A model generated the notes under the pieces. The model was given only the letters and a program-made list of their open reading frames with translations, was not told where the DNA came from and made no database searches. Shown piece by piece: positions 1 to 13,225 of a stretch of DNA of 64,000 nt; position 1 is the stretch's first letter; each line of letters opens with the position of its first letter. The position numbers were made by a program, and so were the translations under genes. Origin of the DNA: Crotophaga sulcirostris (Eukaryota > Chordata > Aves > Cuculiformes > Crotophagidae); assembly GCA_013397455.1 (NCBI GenBank), contig VYZB01000520.1, forward strand, positions 153,178 through 217,177, given 5' to 3'.

Positions 1-394
1 TGTGCAAATGTGACAATACCATAGAAATCAGAGATGCATAAAAGCTCTGTCCCATTACCACTTCTGTTCTTCATGGTATGTTTTGATGGTTAATACCTTG
101 CTGTGTTACCAGCACTTGGTGGGGCCAGCCTTAGCAAAGAGTTCAGAATAACTGCAGCCAACAGGGCAGGAATGTGCATGCAAAAATGCACATAAGTGGA
201 GTGGTCCAATTACCTCAGTGGGCATTGGCCCCAAATTGGTCTTTGTAAAGAGGAAGACAACCATCAGTTTGATTAAATAGCAATTGCACAACCAAGAGAC
301 CTCTGGGGAAAAAAAGGTCTTCTGAACAGATAAGAAAGTGAAACACAAGGGTTTGTAGCAGACAGGAAAAAAGAGGAGCAAAATAGCAGTCGTG
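1..394. other. Non-coding AT-rich DNA, no gene seen
   Basis: No recognisable gene or repeat. The one local structure is a small perfect inverted repeat at 172-193 (arms ATGTGCAT and ATGCACAT, 6-base spacer). An open frame on the minus strand runs from the GC-rich block at 395-640 into this stretch, but it resembles no family I know and reads through low-complexity hydrophobic sequence. Confidence 0.6.
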
Positions 395-640
395 CTGGTG
401 TGACTAGTGGCTCTGTCTGGGCCTGGCAGCACAGTCTCCCATGGACCACCGCCTTTGCCCCCAGCCACTGCGTCCAGCTCGCCCACAGCCATTACGGGGA
501 CATTCAGAGACTTGCACCCTGGGGTTGTGTGGCCACTGACCTCTGGAAGGATGGGGGCAGCCAGTGCACTCATATGTCCCCGGGTAGGGAGGACGGGTGT
601 CCCATACATCCAGGTGATGGGGGCCTGCAGCACCTATGGA
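395..640. other. GC-rich block of unknown origin
   Basis: About 250 bases that are visibly much richer in G and C than the surrounding AT-rich DNA, with several CpGs (for example around 468, 480, 497 and 579-592). Frames on both strands stay open across it; a minus-strand frame spans 106-633 and two plus-strand frames span roughly 400-739. Because three frames are open at once, openness is not evidence of coding. The translated peptides match nothing I recognise. It could be a decayed exon or retrocopy, a fragment of an unrecognised repeat, or a small isolated GC island. Edges are approximate and come from composition only. Confidence 0.45.
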
Positions 641-3200
641 TTCTCAAGGTGTGCATGTGCATGTATCACTATGTTGGGGATAGCAAGAGGGATTAAGATT
701 TATTTGGATTACAGAAGGCATTTAGAAAATGCTTATTAATATTTGCAATAGTATTGTGGTTTATCTGTTGTATTGCTAATATTGATCACGAATATATAAA
801 TTACTGATTCTCAGTTAACTACACCTCATTAATAAATCAGTAAAACCTCTACAGTCCTGGTTTTGTCTAAACTACATGAACTGAGAAGGTTTTCCATGGG
901 ACAGAGGCTTTGTTTACCAGTGAACATCCTGTAAACTGTGATTGGACAGCTTAAAACATGAATACTTACCTACCTGCATTTGCCACTTTTCCTGTGACAC
1001 CAGCAGCTAAAACCAGAGCGGTCTTCGCTTGCACTGCATTTTAAATCAAGTTTCATGATGGGAAAAGTATTCTGCTGGTAGGTTTGCTCCTCTCTGGGAT
1101 TGTAGATTGTTTTATTTGGTGGTTTGTTGGTTTTTTTTTTTTACAGCCACAGAAGGACCCTTAGGAGAACCTCAGGTCCTGCTCTCTTCCTTGCCTCCAC
1201 ATTGTGTTCTTCTCTCATTGATTTGTTGATTTTGGAGGAGGTGGTTAATTATATTCAGTATAGAGAGATGGTCTGCTACAACTTAAAGATACTTTGCCTT
1301 TAAGTCTGAGCTGTAGCTGAAAAAAATTACTTCTGATCTGTTTTGACATTATTTCCTGCATAATCTGGTCACTTCTATAGGCTTGAAAGTCCAAGCATGT
1401 TAATTGTGCTTGGCTTTTTGCACTGAGGAGTCAGAAGAAACTGAAAATAATGTTGAGGTCTACAAAAACTGTTGTATACCTTAACTTGACAAGCTCTTTC
1501 CAAGACAGAGTCAGATCATGATCACCAATCATAATTTATGGCATGATTCTAAGCCCGAACCAAAAGTTATTCAGTGAATTCTGAAAAAGATATAAGAAAA
1601 GACTTTAGGTAAGTCTTTTGATAAATTCCTTTAAAAAACAGTAAGGCTGAGGTTTATACTGGCTGAAAATACATTTAATAGGCTAACTACCTTGGCAAAC
1701 CTCTGTAACTGAATTTACATAATTTACACTAAATGTGTAGTTGGAATATATATTTTACCCTCTACCTACAACACTACCAAACTGATATTTTATATCAGAA
1801 ACTACTCCCTGGAAGATCAGGCCTGAAATCTGGTATTCAAAAGTATTATCATTATTCCTACGTAGTTTGTATCCCTATTAAGTCTATATTTTGCAAATGT
1901 GTGCCTACTGGTACATTGTCCTGTGAATGTTTTCCTCTAGACTATTGTCCGTTCTCATGCGTCTTCAGCTTCTACATCTGTGTTTACTCCGTCTTTAATT
2001 AATACTTTGAAAAACACTCAACACTTTTGTGTTAAAGAAACAAGGAGCATCATTCTTTATGTTTACTAATTTATATAGTCTTAAATGCAATTCTTATCTT
2101 GATTTTTGTATACCAGAAGTACTGTCAATCCATGTATAATGGTTCCATTACATTCTATGTGATAAAATTTTAGAATTTTTTTTAAATAATTTTCATTGCG
2201 TTTACTATTTGGGATGAAAAATTACTCTTGACAAAATATTAAATTGAAGTTATGGAAGAAGTTACATCTTCAGAGACAGTTAATATACCATCCTTATTTT
2301 GAATGGCAAACTGCACTATAGTGGTGGATCGACATATAATGTAACTATTTTCCATGTTGGAGAAACTAGCATGTATTAATTTTCCAGTGATGAAATTAAA
2401 ATATATCAAAGATTCCAAAAACTATAGTCAGTTTTTCAGACCATGCGATCAGATCCAAGGAGAACTAAAGTCATCTGATACAAGTGAATAATGGAAATTA
2501 CAGAGTTTCCTTCCTTAGGATAGACACATCTGTGGTCTTTTTGAGTGTTCTGATTATTCTGAAAAATATCCAAAACAAGTGACAAAAAGGTCAGCAAAAA
2601 TAGGAAAAAATATATCACTACTTGACACGTCTGGTATAGTAATTGGAATGTATTTTACTGGAACATGATTGTTTTTCTTTCTTAATTTTGACTCAGCACA
2701 ATGGAAGTTTATTACCATTGCACTCTATCCTACCTATTCTTGCTGTGCATGTTCAATTTTTTCATTTTTATAAATCCTATTAATCTCAGAATTAGATAAT
2801 ATCCCATAGCAATTACATACATATGCTGATTATGTATTGTGTAAATTAGCTCTCCTAGTTTAAAGTTGCTTCATAATTAAAATTGATTAGCCTATCTTTT
2901 TTTTTTACTTCCTGTAAAGTGTTCTTTGTTTGTAGGTGTATGTTTCTCCACTTGTTATTGATCTCATCTTTGAATGTTCCTAATCCTTAGAATACCTCTC
3001 TCCACTAAAATTCTTCTATATGTCTAATACTTCAGGACCTAAGTAGGAAATTATACTCATAAGAATTTTGATATTATACTACTTTTTAACAGAGGAGTGA
3101 TCGTAATAAAGAACTTCAAGTTATACTTTCTAACCAGAAGATCAGAATACTTACTTCTAACACTTTCTTACCAAGCTTTCTTTCACAGATGTTCTAATAC
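641..3200. other. Non-coding AT-rich DNA
   Basis: No gene or repeat recognised. A G/T-rich low-complexity stretch ends in a 12-base T run at 1131-1142 and is followed by TTACAG. The short open frames here (for example 1733-2002 plus and 2436-2618 minus) have no family resemblance and are of chance length. Confidence 0.6.
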
Positions 3201-4020
3201 CACAGAATCATAGGAGGGTTGATGTTAGATGCCAGCTCTGGAGACCATCTGGTCTGGCCCACTACTCAAGGCAGGGCCAGCTAGAACAGGTTGCTTATGG
3301 CCACGTCAATCTAGATTTCAAATATGCATGTGAATGGAGACCGCACAGTTTCTCTGGGAAATCTGTACCAGTGTTGAACACTCTTACATGAAAAAGAAAA
3401 TTCTTAAATTTACTTGGAATTTTCTGTATATCAGTTTGTCACCATTGTCTCTTGCCCTGTCACAGGGCACCACTGAAAAGAGTCTTGCTCCATCTTTTTT
3501 GCACGCTCTCTTCAAGTATTTATATGTATTAGTAAGGTCCCCCTGACCCTTCTACATGCTGATCATTCCCAGATCTCTCAGCCTCTCCTCACAGGACAGG
3601 TGCTCCAAGCCATTATCTTCATGACACCTTGCTGGCCTCACTCCAGTATGTTTGTGTTTTTTGTCCTAGGAATTTCAGAACTGGACACACTGCTCCAGAT
3701 GTGACTTACCAGGGCTGAGCAGAGGGAAAGGATGTGCTGGCAGTGTTCTGCTTAAAGAAGCCCAGAATACTGATGAACTTCTTTTCATCAAGGGCACATT
3801 GCTTGCTTAGGTTCAACTTGATGTCCACCAAGACCCTCACAGTCTTTTCTGCAAAGCTGCTTTTCAGCTCGGTGGCTCCTGTCATATACTGGTACATGGT
3901 GTTGTTCCTATCTAGGTACAGAACTTTGCATTTCACTCTGTTGAAGTTCATGAGGGTCCTATCTGCCTGCTTTCCCAGCCCATCAAGGTCCCAAGCTAGT
4001 GTAGGTCCTTCCAACACATA
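3201..4020 (-). mobile_element. CR1 LINE fragment, 5'-truncated, minus strand
   Basis: The element reads right to left. Its 3' end is at about 3201, where CACAGAATCATAGGAGGGTT is the reverse complement of the usual CR1 3' terminus. Moving right, the sequence follows the familiar avian CR1 3' UTR and ORF2 C-terminus in reverse: a stretch like 'gcaccactgaaaagagtctt' at about 3469, 'ggacacactgctccagatgt' at about 3682, then the coding part. It is 5'-truncated near 4020, though homology may fade slightly further right. A full CR1 is about 4.5 kb, so only the last fifth remains, which is the usual outcome of incomplete target-primed reverse transcription. Many substitutions relative to remembered CR1 sequence suggest an old copy. 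Boundaries are good to about 20-40 bases. Confidence 0.93.
3706..4010 (-). pseudogene. CR1 ORF2 C-terminal remnant (reverse transcriptase end)
   Basis: The minus-strand translation contains MNFNRVKCKVLYLDRNN and, further on, LVDIKLNLSKQCALDEKK. These correspond to the conserved region just after the catalytic FADD motif of CR1 reverse transcriptase (typically KFNKAKCKVLHLG and [13 protein letters not shown]). The catalytic part itself is missing because the copy is 5'-truncated before it. The frame closes downstream well short of the normal ORF2 end. The product would be non-functional, and the long plus-strand frame at 3734-4021 is its antisense shadow. Confidence 0.88.
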
Positions 4021-6323
4021 GTTTTGCTTTCTTGCCTGCTGAAACACATCAACCAAAATTTGGTACGGTTGTCGTTGGTTCTGTCCAAGGTAACCAGCAA
4101 CAAGAGAATGTCATGTCTGATATGTTCCTTCTGTGATTTTGTGTCTTCTTCTCGTTATTGGCAGGTGTTTTGTGGAAACATACTGTGAAGATCAGTCAGT
4201 TTCAAATAGAATCTTTTCTTACTTCATTTATAATTGATGGTTTGTATAAACCAAAACAGCTTCAGTAAGGAGGCTGAGAGATAGAAATCGTCCATATTGT
4301 AAAAGAATTGGATTGAAATATGTCCAGGTCCTTACTTCCCAACATCCAGCTGGACAACATGATCTTCTTCTTTTAGGGCACTAGATTTCTGTCTTGCTAC
4401 AAAGGACTTGTAATATGGACAACATAAATTTATTTCTGTTAAAGGAGCAGTGTTCTACACGGCTGTTTTCCAAGTTGTAGACCAATGTTATGAATTCTCA
4501 AAGAGAGGTTGGAATCCAGCTCTTAGGTATCCTGTGATCTTCATAATATCCTGTCATGGCAATTTATGACAAAATCATTGCCACCTTCTCAACCATGACA
4601 GCTGCTGTTGTTTGTCCTAGCTATATTGCTTGATTTCAGTCTTAAAAATGATTTTACCTTTAAACTGCAGGCTGTTGTTTTTAACAATACACAGTAAATT
4701 TGTTATTAAGTGCATTGAACATAGGTCCTTTGCATATTAAATAAAGCTGAAGTAGTGCCTTCAGTATAAGCACAATAGAGTCTGCATGCAGCCTACATTT
4801 GAAAATCCCACCTAGTAGCAAAAACTGTTTATATTTTTTCTTATTTTTTTGTTTTGTAAGCTTCTTTACTTTTTGATTCACTAATGTTCTTTCATATTCT
4901 CTTGTACTCTGGGTTTAAGAGTTTTTCCACTTTTATTGATCCACTTGTCCCTTTCATTCGAATTTAAGCTGAACATTTCATTTATGCACTCTTTATTATA
5001 GATTTCTACAGCTTCATCCAATTTGGCATATTTTGAAAGAGCATGAGCAAGGGAAACTGAAATGCAGACCTTTGCTGAATTGTTTTAAGAAAACTTGGAA
5101 GTTTCAAAATTTTGATTTTTTACCACCTGTGACATTCTTTTGTGTGATTTTTAGGCAAAAGCTCACTTGTAATAATAAATAAATGAAATGAAAATTATTC
5201 ATAGCTAGAGAAAGGGAATGAAGAAATCCTTTCCTTATGTTCAGCTTGTCTCTGGAGAACCAGAAAAGAGATATTTGTGCTTTTCAGTATGGCCTACTAG
5301 AAAAGCAAAGCTGAAGCTGAATTAGTACTAGTATGTTTCAAGATGAAAGGAAGTCCTTGTCAGATCTTGGTAGTAAATGAGTAAGATGAGGGATTGCACA
5401 GTTAGCAGTCGTAGGGAAAATTCAAGTAGCTTTGGTACTAAATAAGGAAAGAACAGTATTTTTGAACCCTGCATCGATCAGACAGTTGCATATAATCTGT
5501 GACTTATTCCAATATATTTTTATTCAAGTTGTTAAAAAATTGTGCAGGTTCTCCATCTAGAAATAATTCTTAGTTTTACTTCTTGCTCTACTTGTTTTAT
5601 TGCTGCAAATACACAGAAGCGATCTACAAAAATGTTTTGTTATATATCTGAGTATAAGAGTGAAGTATGCTGATTATGCCTCTAAGTCATTCTGCAGAAG
5701 CTTCCATAAAGGTCATAGAAACCAGTGCGTGGGAAGCCAGACTGCTCAGCAGAAAGGTCATGCTGCCACTAAGAAAAGAGGAATGGGAGGACCAACAGAA
5801 AGGCCATTCCTGATAAAGGAAGTTAGAACCATCAGAAAATAGCACAGATCGTCTAATTTTCAAATTGTAACAACTCATCCAAACTGCAGTACTTTTTTCT
5901 TTCTTCCCAACTGAAAGGAACATACCATCTTACAAAAAGACTAGTTCTGGTCAGTGGGCATAAAAAATAGAGAGAATTTTATAGCAAAGGAACAGCATTT
6001 ATAAATGTCAAAAAGGACAGTTGGACATTTAAAGTGAACTTCCATACTAGTGTGATTTCCTTGCCTCAGGGAACAGCTGTTTCCTTTCACTATGTCCTAT
6101 CTCAGGTCAGGGGAAAGCTGAAGAGGCAGCCTCTGGCAACCCTAGTCAAGAGGCATTTCTCTCTCCCCATCCAGAGCTATGGACATTTTGCATTTGCCAA
6201 TTTCTATTTTACTTGCAGAACTGATGCATGAAAAACAAAATCTTTGAACAATACATGTAACATTTTACAATGCTAGAGTGGGTAAAAAAAAATGTATTTG
6301 CATGAGCTAGTGGTTCCAAAGAG

Positions 6324-6346
6324 ATTCTCTTAAATATTAAGAGAAT
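6324..6346. repeat. Short perfect inverted repeat
   Basis: ATTCTCTTA at 6324-6332 and its exact reverse complement TAAGAGAAT at 6338-6346, separated by AATAT. A 9-bp stem of this kind arises by chance a few times in AT-rich DNA of this length; no function is claimed. Confidence 0.7.
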
Positions 6347-9300
6347 GTCTTGCGAGATTTTAGATCAAATTTCCAGTACAGCTCCCTGAACAGCTCAGCT
6401 CACGCTTGAATTGCAGTCCTGGAGAAGACAGAAACAAATGGCAATGGAGGGGAAAGTTGGGGGAGACAAAGGTGAGTTCATGGCATATGAATTTCAGTCA
6501 CTGTGACTGTAATGAAGTACATTGAACATACCTTAGTTATTTGAGAATGGACTAATAGGGAAACAAAACAGACCTTGTGCTGTTGCAGAGTTTGGTTTTA
6601 CCAAGAGCCCTTCAAAACTTATGACTCGATCTTAGGAGAGAGGGACTGAGATACTGATCTGTGCTTAATCCCAACTCAGTCTCTTTATCCATCAGCCAAC
6701 CTTCCAGCTGTTCCAGCAGTGGCTGGAAAGACTCTTACAGAGCATTTCCTCTGCATTTCCACACACTTACTCACTTCTTTGTACAGTGTATAGTAGTTAA
6801 ATATGAATAACAAAATGCTCCCACTTCTGGGTATAACATCATGAATACAGGGTCAGTTTGGGGACCTTTTTGATTTACATGTTAAATCACTCTTCTAACA
6901 TTTTGATCTTTATGCTCACTCAAGTCAGAGAGAGTTAATGAAGACCTATGTGTAATGCTGTTATGAAATTTTGCATGAAATTGGTTGTGCTCAGAAAATT
7001 CCAGCTTTGCTTTGTATTGAATGACCAAATAGTTTATTCCTCGTATTTTTCTTTTGAGGACTGTTAATATAGACACATGCACTAAAATGAGTAAGGAAAT
7101 TGATAGAAGTTAGCATTAGAAGAACTGAGCCGTATTTCTTTGTTGTCTGTTTATTCCTTTTCTCATTTTAACTGTACAGTTGAGGAATTCTTCATTATGG
7201 CTTCTCAAACGAAGGTGCTTTTTTACCTTTCCTGTATTTCTTATATATAACTGAAAAGTTTTAGGACAGTATGGATTGCGAGGATTCCTTAGATAGGCAG
7301 CCACAAAACCAGAAAACCCAAGAATTTCCTTTTTTAAGTCCTGCAGTTAGTATGTTTCTATCTATCTGTCCCATGTACAACATAAAGGTATTAGAACATC
7401 AGCTTATCCATATTTATTTTAAAATTCAAAATGAAGTATACTTGTTTGAGGGGGGTGCTCTGGTTTTGTAGTAATACAACTAAACTTTTCATGACAGCAT
7501 CCTTTCATATCTATTCAGTTTTCATCAGCTTCTCTTAAATCATTTTTCATAGGAGTCATTTAATATAAGGACAGATTGTAATGCAGAACGACCCCTGCTA
7601 GTGAGAACAGAGGAGAGGGAAATGTGATGGAGCTGATAAGAAAGCCTGCCTGTTGATTGTTACGTTACTCTTGGTTTATTTTATATCAACCATTTTCTGC
7701 ACATATTGGTTGCTTGACTGGCAGATTCTGAGTTTTGTTTTCAGATACCTAGATTACAAGTTTTAGACACATTTATGAGTTTAAAACCTTATTATTCTTA
7801 TCTTCTTTTTGTCAGTCTTAAGAAAAGATACTTTGCTAGGCCTTGCTGATAGAAATGTTTGGCAAACATCAGTGAGCTTATAAGCACCAGATATTTACTG
7901 CTTCAGGACGATGCCATATGGCCTACACTGGTACAGCTGTAGGATGTTTCCTCTCTCTACTCACTGAATATTGTCACCAATATTAACCATGCTTTACTGT
8001 ATAATGAGAGTGCATTAGCAGTTGAATTCTGGTTGTTTCTGATAATACAACAGGTCTGAGCATTATCTCCTTTTCAACTGCTTGCTCATACAATTGTACT
8101 CCTGACAGTCTGTTATAACTTCACTTCAGCATTTTTTCAGCTTTATTTTCAGTAAGGGTAACTATTTTAACTCTTGTTTCTCTCTACTGAGAAAGCTGAA
8201 AGAAATTTCTTTTCTAAAATATAAAAATAGTTGTCCTGATTCAATGAGAGGTTTTATCCAGCTCAGTGTTATCGGGGACAGTAGCCAATGTTCAAACAGA
8301 CGATCCACAACATAAAGCCACTAGAGGATGTTTCTCTGAAAGGAAATAAAGTTTTGTTCCATTTGTGCTCTTTATCTTTTATGTCAAAGCTACTTTTTAA
8401 ATCCTGAAAAAAATTAGAACTAATGAAATAATTAATCAACAATTATTTTTTTAGATTTTTTTCAGACACTTGGCCAAGAAACAGAAGCTATATATTCTAG
8501 TCCATAACAGGATACTGTGTGTTGTATGGATTCAGTAGACTCTGATTTACACATAGTGCCATTGCAGCAGTATATCTCCTCCGTTTAAGTCATCAGAGCA
8601 CTGGGAAGATCAGAACTTGGGTGCATCAATTTTATCTGTGATGATTCAAGTTATTTCAACTGCTGAATGCAAAACAAATAAAAATACTAAACACAATTTA
8701 CTATAAATAAGTTTTCTTTATTAAAAAAAATGAAATCCTTAATTAAAACTCAGAAGCACCACCCCTCAAGAAAAAAAAAACAAAACAAACCCATGAGGCT
8801 CAAATTCCCAAAAGCATCTTATTTTATTCTGTCTGTAAAAGCATTTTATGAAACATTGATTCCATTCTGTCAAATATTATTTTCTTTTTTTAAGAAAAAA
8901 TTTTGTCACTTATTTTTTTGTCTGGACATGCTTTGATGTTGATCACAGTAAAGAGGAAAAGCGTATCATGTAACTGTCTTGTGAAAATTTGAATCAAAAC
9001 AACATTTATCAAACACAAGTATTTCACCACGCTAAGGAGTGTTTTACCAAAGCAAGTTAAAACCTCTCCAAACCAAGCTTTGACTGCTGCATGTATAGTA
9101 GGCAGATGGGTGAGTCAGATATTGATGCTGGCAGCATTATACGTTTTTGTCATAAAATATTTTTTTCTGCGACTGTTTACTCTGTTTCTTAATGTGCTGC
9201 ATCTCTGCATTTCTAATATTGTCTATCATTTATGCTGAGTAAAATATGGCTCCCTCACCTGTTCTGGGCATGACTATAGGTCAAAACTTGATTTGGCAAG

Positions 9301-12090
9301 GAAAGCATAAAGTCTTGTCCAAATTTATCTTCAGTTATGACTGCTCCTATACTGCCTACTTCAGGACTTTTTTAGTTTACCAAGGGTTCTTATTTGTATC
9401 ATATGTGGGCATATGCTGCAGGATGATGTAAGGAAAGGAAGCTTGATTGAAGATTAGAGGAAAATACAACATCATGAAGTCATGAAGATGAGTGTAATAA
9501 AAAAATAAAAATAACTTACATAAGCACAGGGGTTAACTACAGTAAAAAGATGACAGAATCTCATACTATCAAGGGTACATGTTCAAGTATCTCTCCTTAT
9601 TGTGCAACAATACTTTCCTGATTACCTGAAAGGTGCTTCCATTAATTTTGAAGTTGGCAGGATTTTTGAAAATAATCCAGAAAAATGAAGTAAGACAAAC
9701 TAAAAGTAAGAAGGTATCCCCATGCAGTCTGTTTTTCTATTTCTATTTCTACTAAAATGCCTTCACTCTGGATATGTCCATTGCACAAGTAAAATACCCA
9801 GTGAAATTAGGATGATTACATGTAGATATTACAAAACAGTAAATCAATGAACAAAATAAATTTAATCACTGAGAATATAAGGTGATCATGTGAAATGCAC
9901 TTGCATAAATGACATCCTGGTTATATTGAGCTAATCTTTATTCTGTGTAATAATGAAAAAAACACATGTATTAACGCAATTATAAGCTCAGAATATGATT
10001 CTGCTGGTGCACAGCCTTAAATACCTTCTTCCTCACTTGTGTCAACACTAGAACACGTCTTGCCCTCCAATGAGTGAGTTCTGCTCACTGAGCCAGTAGG
10101 AAGACACTCACTTGTTTCTAGATTAGTTTTTTCCTTGATTGTGATGAGTTTCACAAAGGGGTCAAATAAACTGCTTAAGAATCATATAGGAAAGATTTAG
10201 GACCACATATTTATAAATAAATCTATAAGGGCAGGAAGGGAATTGATTGTTGCAGTAGTCTGAGATTAAACCAATGTGAAACCCAGAATGTGCAGGTCTG
10301 GGAGATCAGAATGGGAAGGGACAGTTACTTGCATCCCAGTTAGTTGCATTTATGTTAATACATCTTAGGCAATTTCATGAATGAGTGCATATTCACTGTC
10401 TTCTGAACTCAGAACCGTAATTAATGCAAAGTAGCATACCTGTGCTGCCTTCAATAAATGCTTATATTACTTTAGGTCAGCTGCAGCCCTTCTCTGTGTG
10501 GTTAGCACAAGGAGTCTAACTTTGGAGACTGAAATACAGAGAGAACTAAACGATGAATAAAGGGTGGGCTAGGACTCATCCAAAGAAAAAACAGAATAAT
10601 TTAAATTATTAAAAGAAAACATTTACTAAAAAACAGTAAGTCTGCTTTCTGACCAAAGCATCTGTGATTCTGTGTTATAATATAAAAAGTAACTGTAAAC
10701 AGCTTCAACATCCTAAATTTAGTATACTTTTAACAAGAAGCATCCTTTGGTGTCTTAAGATTAAATCAAGGTTTTAAAACTTTACAGACCTGGGACACTG
10801 ATGGAAACTTCTGTGTTTTCTTCCATATATGGGGATCAGATTTACTGATGTCTGACCTAAACCTGGGCCTGACAATTTATAATTTAGACATGGTTATTTT
10901 ATGAGGATTTTCCTGCCTTGCTTAAACCCTACAATGTTGATTTTGTGTTCCTTTTTTTGTTCACACCATTCCAAGGCCCTTTCCTCATCAACCCTGTCCA
11001 CCACTCCTTCACAGGGCTGCTGGTAACTCTCTCCCTTCCAAGTCATTTTTACCTCTGTGAGGGGTTCGTGTGACCCTAGCAGATACTAACAATGGTGGAA
11101 GATGTTTAGAAGGAAGATGAGTCAGGCTACAAGTACTGAAACCTTTAAGATATATAGCTTCATAAGTGGACTACTCAGAAACTTTCACATTCCTCTTCAT
11201 CTCAATGACCTTTATCATGCTGGTCATGATGGATGATTTACTGGTATTTTTTTCCAGAGTCTGACGTTGTATTCGTTGGAAATTAATATAAAGTTTTGTT
11301 ATGAAATGCAGTAAAAGTAAGATTGATCCCCAAATACCCTACTTATTCTTGCTTCTGTGCAAGCATTTGCATGGAAATTGATAAAAATAGATAGCACATT
11401 CAGACACTTAACTAATAAATTCCTCATTTTGTTATACATGCTACTTCCACATCTACAAGAAAAACACTTTAGCCTACTTTGTTACGTACATATATTCACA
11501 TTTCAACTTCAGTTGTCATGCTTGGCCACCTTTTTTTTTATTATGTTTTTATTCTCAATTTACTGCAAAAAACAAGATTGTATTAGAAAGTAATTGCCAG
11601 ACAGGCCATTCTGTCTAGATCTTAAGGTCATTGCAGAGTTTTCCAAATTCAGTAGAACCTTAATACATTGCATTTCACTTTGCATTTTAAATATGTGAAA
11701 CATAAAATGGAGAAATCAATTTATTGAGGAGAAAAAAAAAGTATTTTTGTAATGATGTTCCATTTACAATTACTTTGTTTGTTTACTTGTGAGTGTAAAT
11801 TTATTGGAAAAACAATTTTACAGAGAATCCCAACTCAGTCTTCTCTGTAAGTTTGTGAATGAACCCCTATAATACTTGCCAGACATGATAGCAGCTTTTA
11901 CATTATTCTTCAATGGACTCCAAGGAATACATATAAGGAACACATTTATACTCCAGCCATAAATCAGCTGTGATGGATAAAATTTTAATCTCTTCTTTGC
12001 CCGTGGAGGCTGCTTTTGCAAATAAAAAAAATTAAATATGACAAAATAGACCTGCTTTGATTTTCTTAAGGAATTTAGGATTTGACTGTG

Positions 12091-12131
12091 CTTGGAAATT
12101 AAATGGAATAGAATGTTCTTGGAAATTAAAT
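12091..12131. repeat. 14-bp direct repeat, 27-bp spacing
   Basis: CTTGGAAATTAAAT occurs at 12,091-12,104 and again, identical, at 12,118-12,131. This looks like a local partial duplication. No gene context. Confidence 0.75.
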
Positions 12132-13131
12132 TAAACCTCTCTATACACCTTACATATACATAAACGGATGACAGTAATTAAGATACAGTACTGATATGAC
12201 TGTTTCTAACTAAAAACACTTGTGGTTGGAAGTGATAGCGTTAATCTAAGTAACTTACAGACTGTATCATCATGCCTGCCACCGTTTCACAATAACGTTT
12301 CATATCATCTTCATACAGACTAGCCCCAAGCTGGCTAGTTTTCTATTTATATGAAAAAACAAACAGCAAATATGCAATAAAGCTTGCTATGTTTAATGCA
12401 GTGCTCTGGAAAATTTGTCTAAAAAACAAGAAAGCAGTAGTAAAATGATTTTTAGACATATTTTACAACATCAGCTGCAGAACCTTTAAGAAACTCAAGT
12501 TAATTTGGTATAATGTCAGAACACCAGAGGGACAAAAAGCTATTTAGAAAGTCAAGAAACAAGTAGCTTTTTCTGAACACCAGTGGAGCTTTCTGGAGTT
12601 TAATAACCTTTATGGCTGTGGAAAAACAGTATTTTGTATGCACTGGGCTTCAAATATTTCTTGTTGGCCACTTTAGTCAGGAAAATATTTTCATACTTTT
12701 TTATGATATTTATTTTATGTAACTTTAGCATAAATGAAAGATACTTAAAATGTCTATTCAAGAATCAAACTGAAAGTGACATGATTCTTTTTCCTTTTCC
12801 TCAGAAACTACTGGAATACTTTTTGAAGTTATAAAATTAAGAAACTGACTATTTTATTGTAAATATAAATTAAAAAAAATAATTTCTTGATGCTCTAAAA
12901 TAGATAACATTTATTCTGCAAAAATACTGAATAGTATTAAAGAGTATTTATAGCTTAATTTTAAGAAAATAACATATTCTTGCAGAATTTCACTGTTTTG
13001 TAGAAAGCTTTTTATACCTATAAATCACAAGGTTCAAAAATAAATTAATTACAATATAGAAAGAGAAAAGAAATAATTAATCCAGTGAATGATAATGAGA
13101 TAATTACCCATCACTCCACATTAAAATGTTT

Positions 13132-13225
13132 ATCACAGTATCACACAGTATCACAAGGTTGGAAAGGACCTCTGAGATCATCAAGTCCAACCTATAAGCC
13201 AACACTAACACCAACCCATTATCAA
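13132..13225 (-). mobile_element. CR1 LINE 3'-end fragment, minus strand
   Basis: A short CR1 3' end in reverse orientation. The terminal repeats appear as ATCACAGT/ATCACACAGT/ATCACAAG, followed by GGTTGGAAAGGACCTCTGAG and ATCATCAAGTCCAACC, the highly characteristic reverse complement of the CR1 3' UTR. The next bases (AGCCAACACTAACACCAACC) fit the CR1 subfamilies whose 3' UTR continues as '...caacccaacacc...'. It is truncated after about 95 bases, so no coding sequence remains. The two core motifs are nearly intact, so this copy may be younger than the others, though the fragment is too short to judge. Confidence 0.92.

Larger units (their letters stand above)
4021..13131. other. Gene-poor AT-rich stretch (9 kb)
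   Basis: No gene, RNA gene or confident mobile element recognised. It contains A- or T-rich low-complexity runs (for example 8771-8790 and around 12,830-13,080), a 9-bp-arm inverted repeat at 6324-6346 and a 14-bp direct repeat at 12,091/12,118. None of the short open frames shows a known domain. It could be intergenic or intronic. Confidence 0.6.

Noticed and set aside
106..633. 175-codon minus-strand frame, the longest outside the CpG island
   Set aside because: Half of it lies in the GC-rich block, where all frames are open. The rest is low-complexity hydrophobic sequence, and no family resemblance was found. Kept only as a GC-block observation.
10440..10475. TTCAATAAATGCTTATATTA considered as an L2/MIR tail
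   Set aside because: Only the short AATAAATGC-like core matches, with no supporting upstream body; too weak to annotate.
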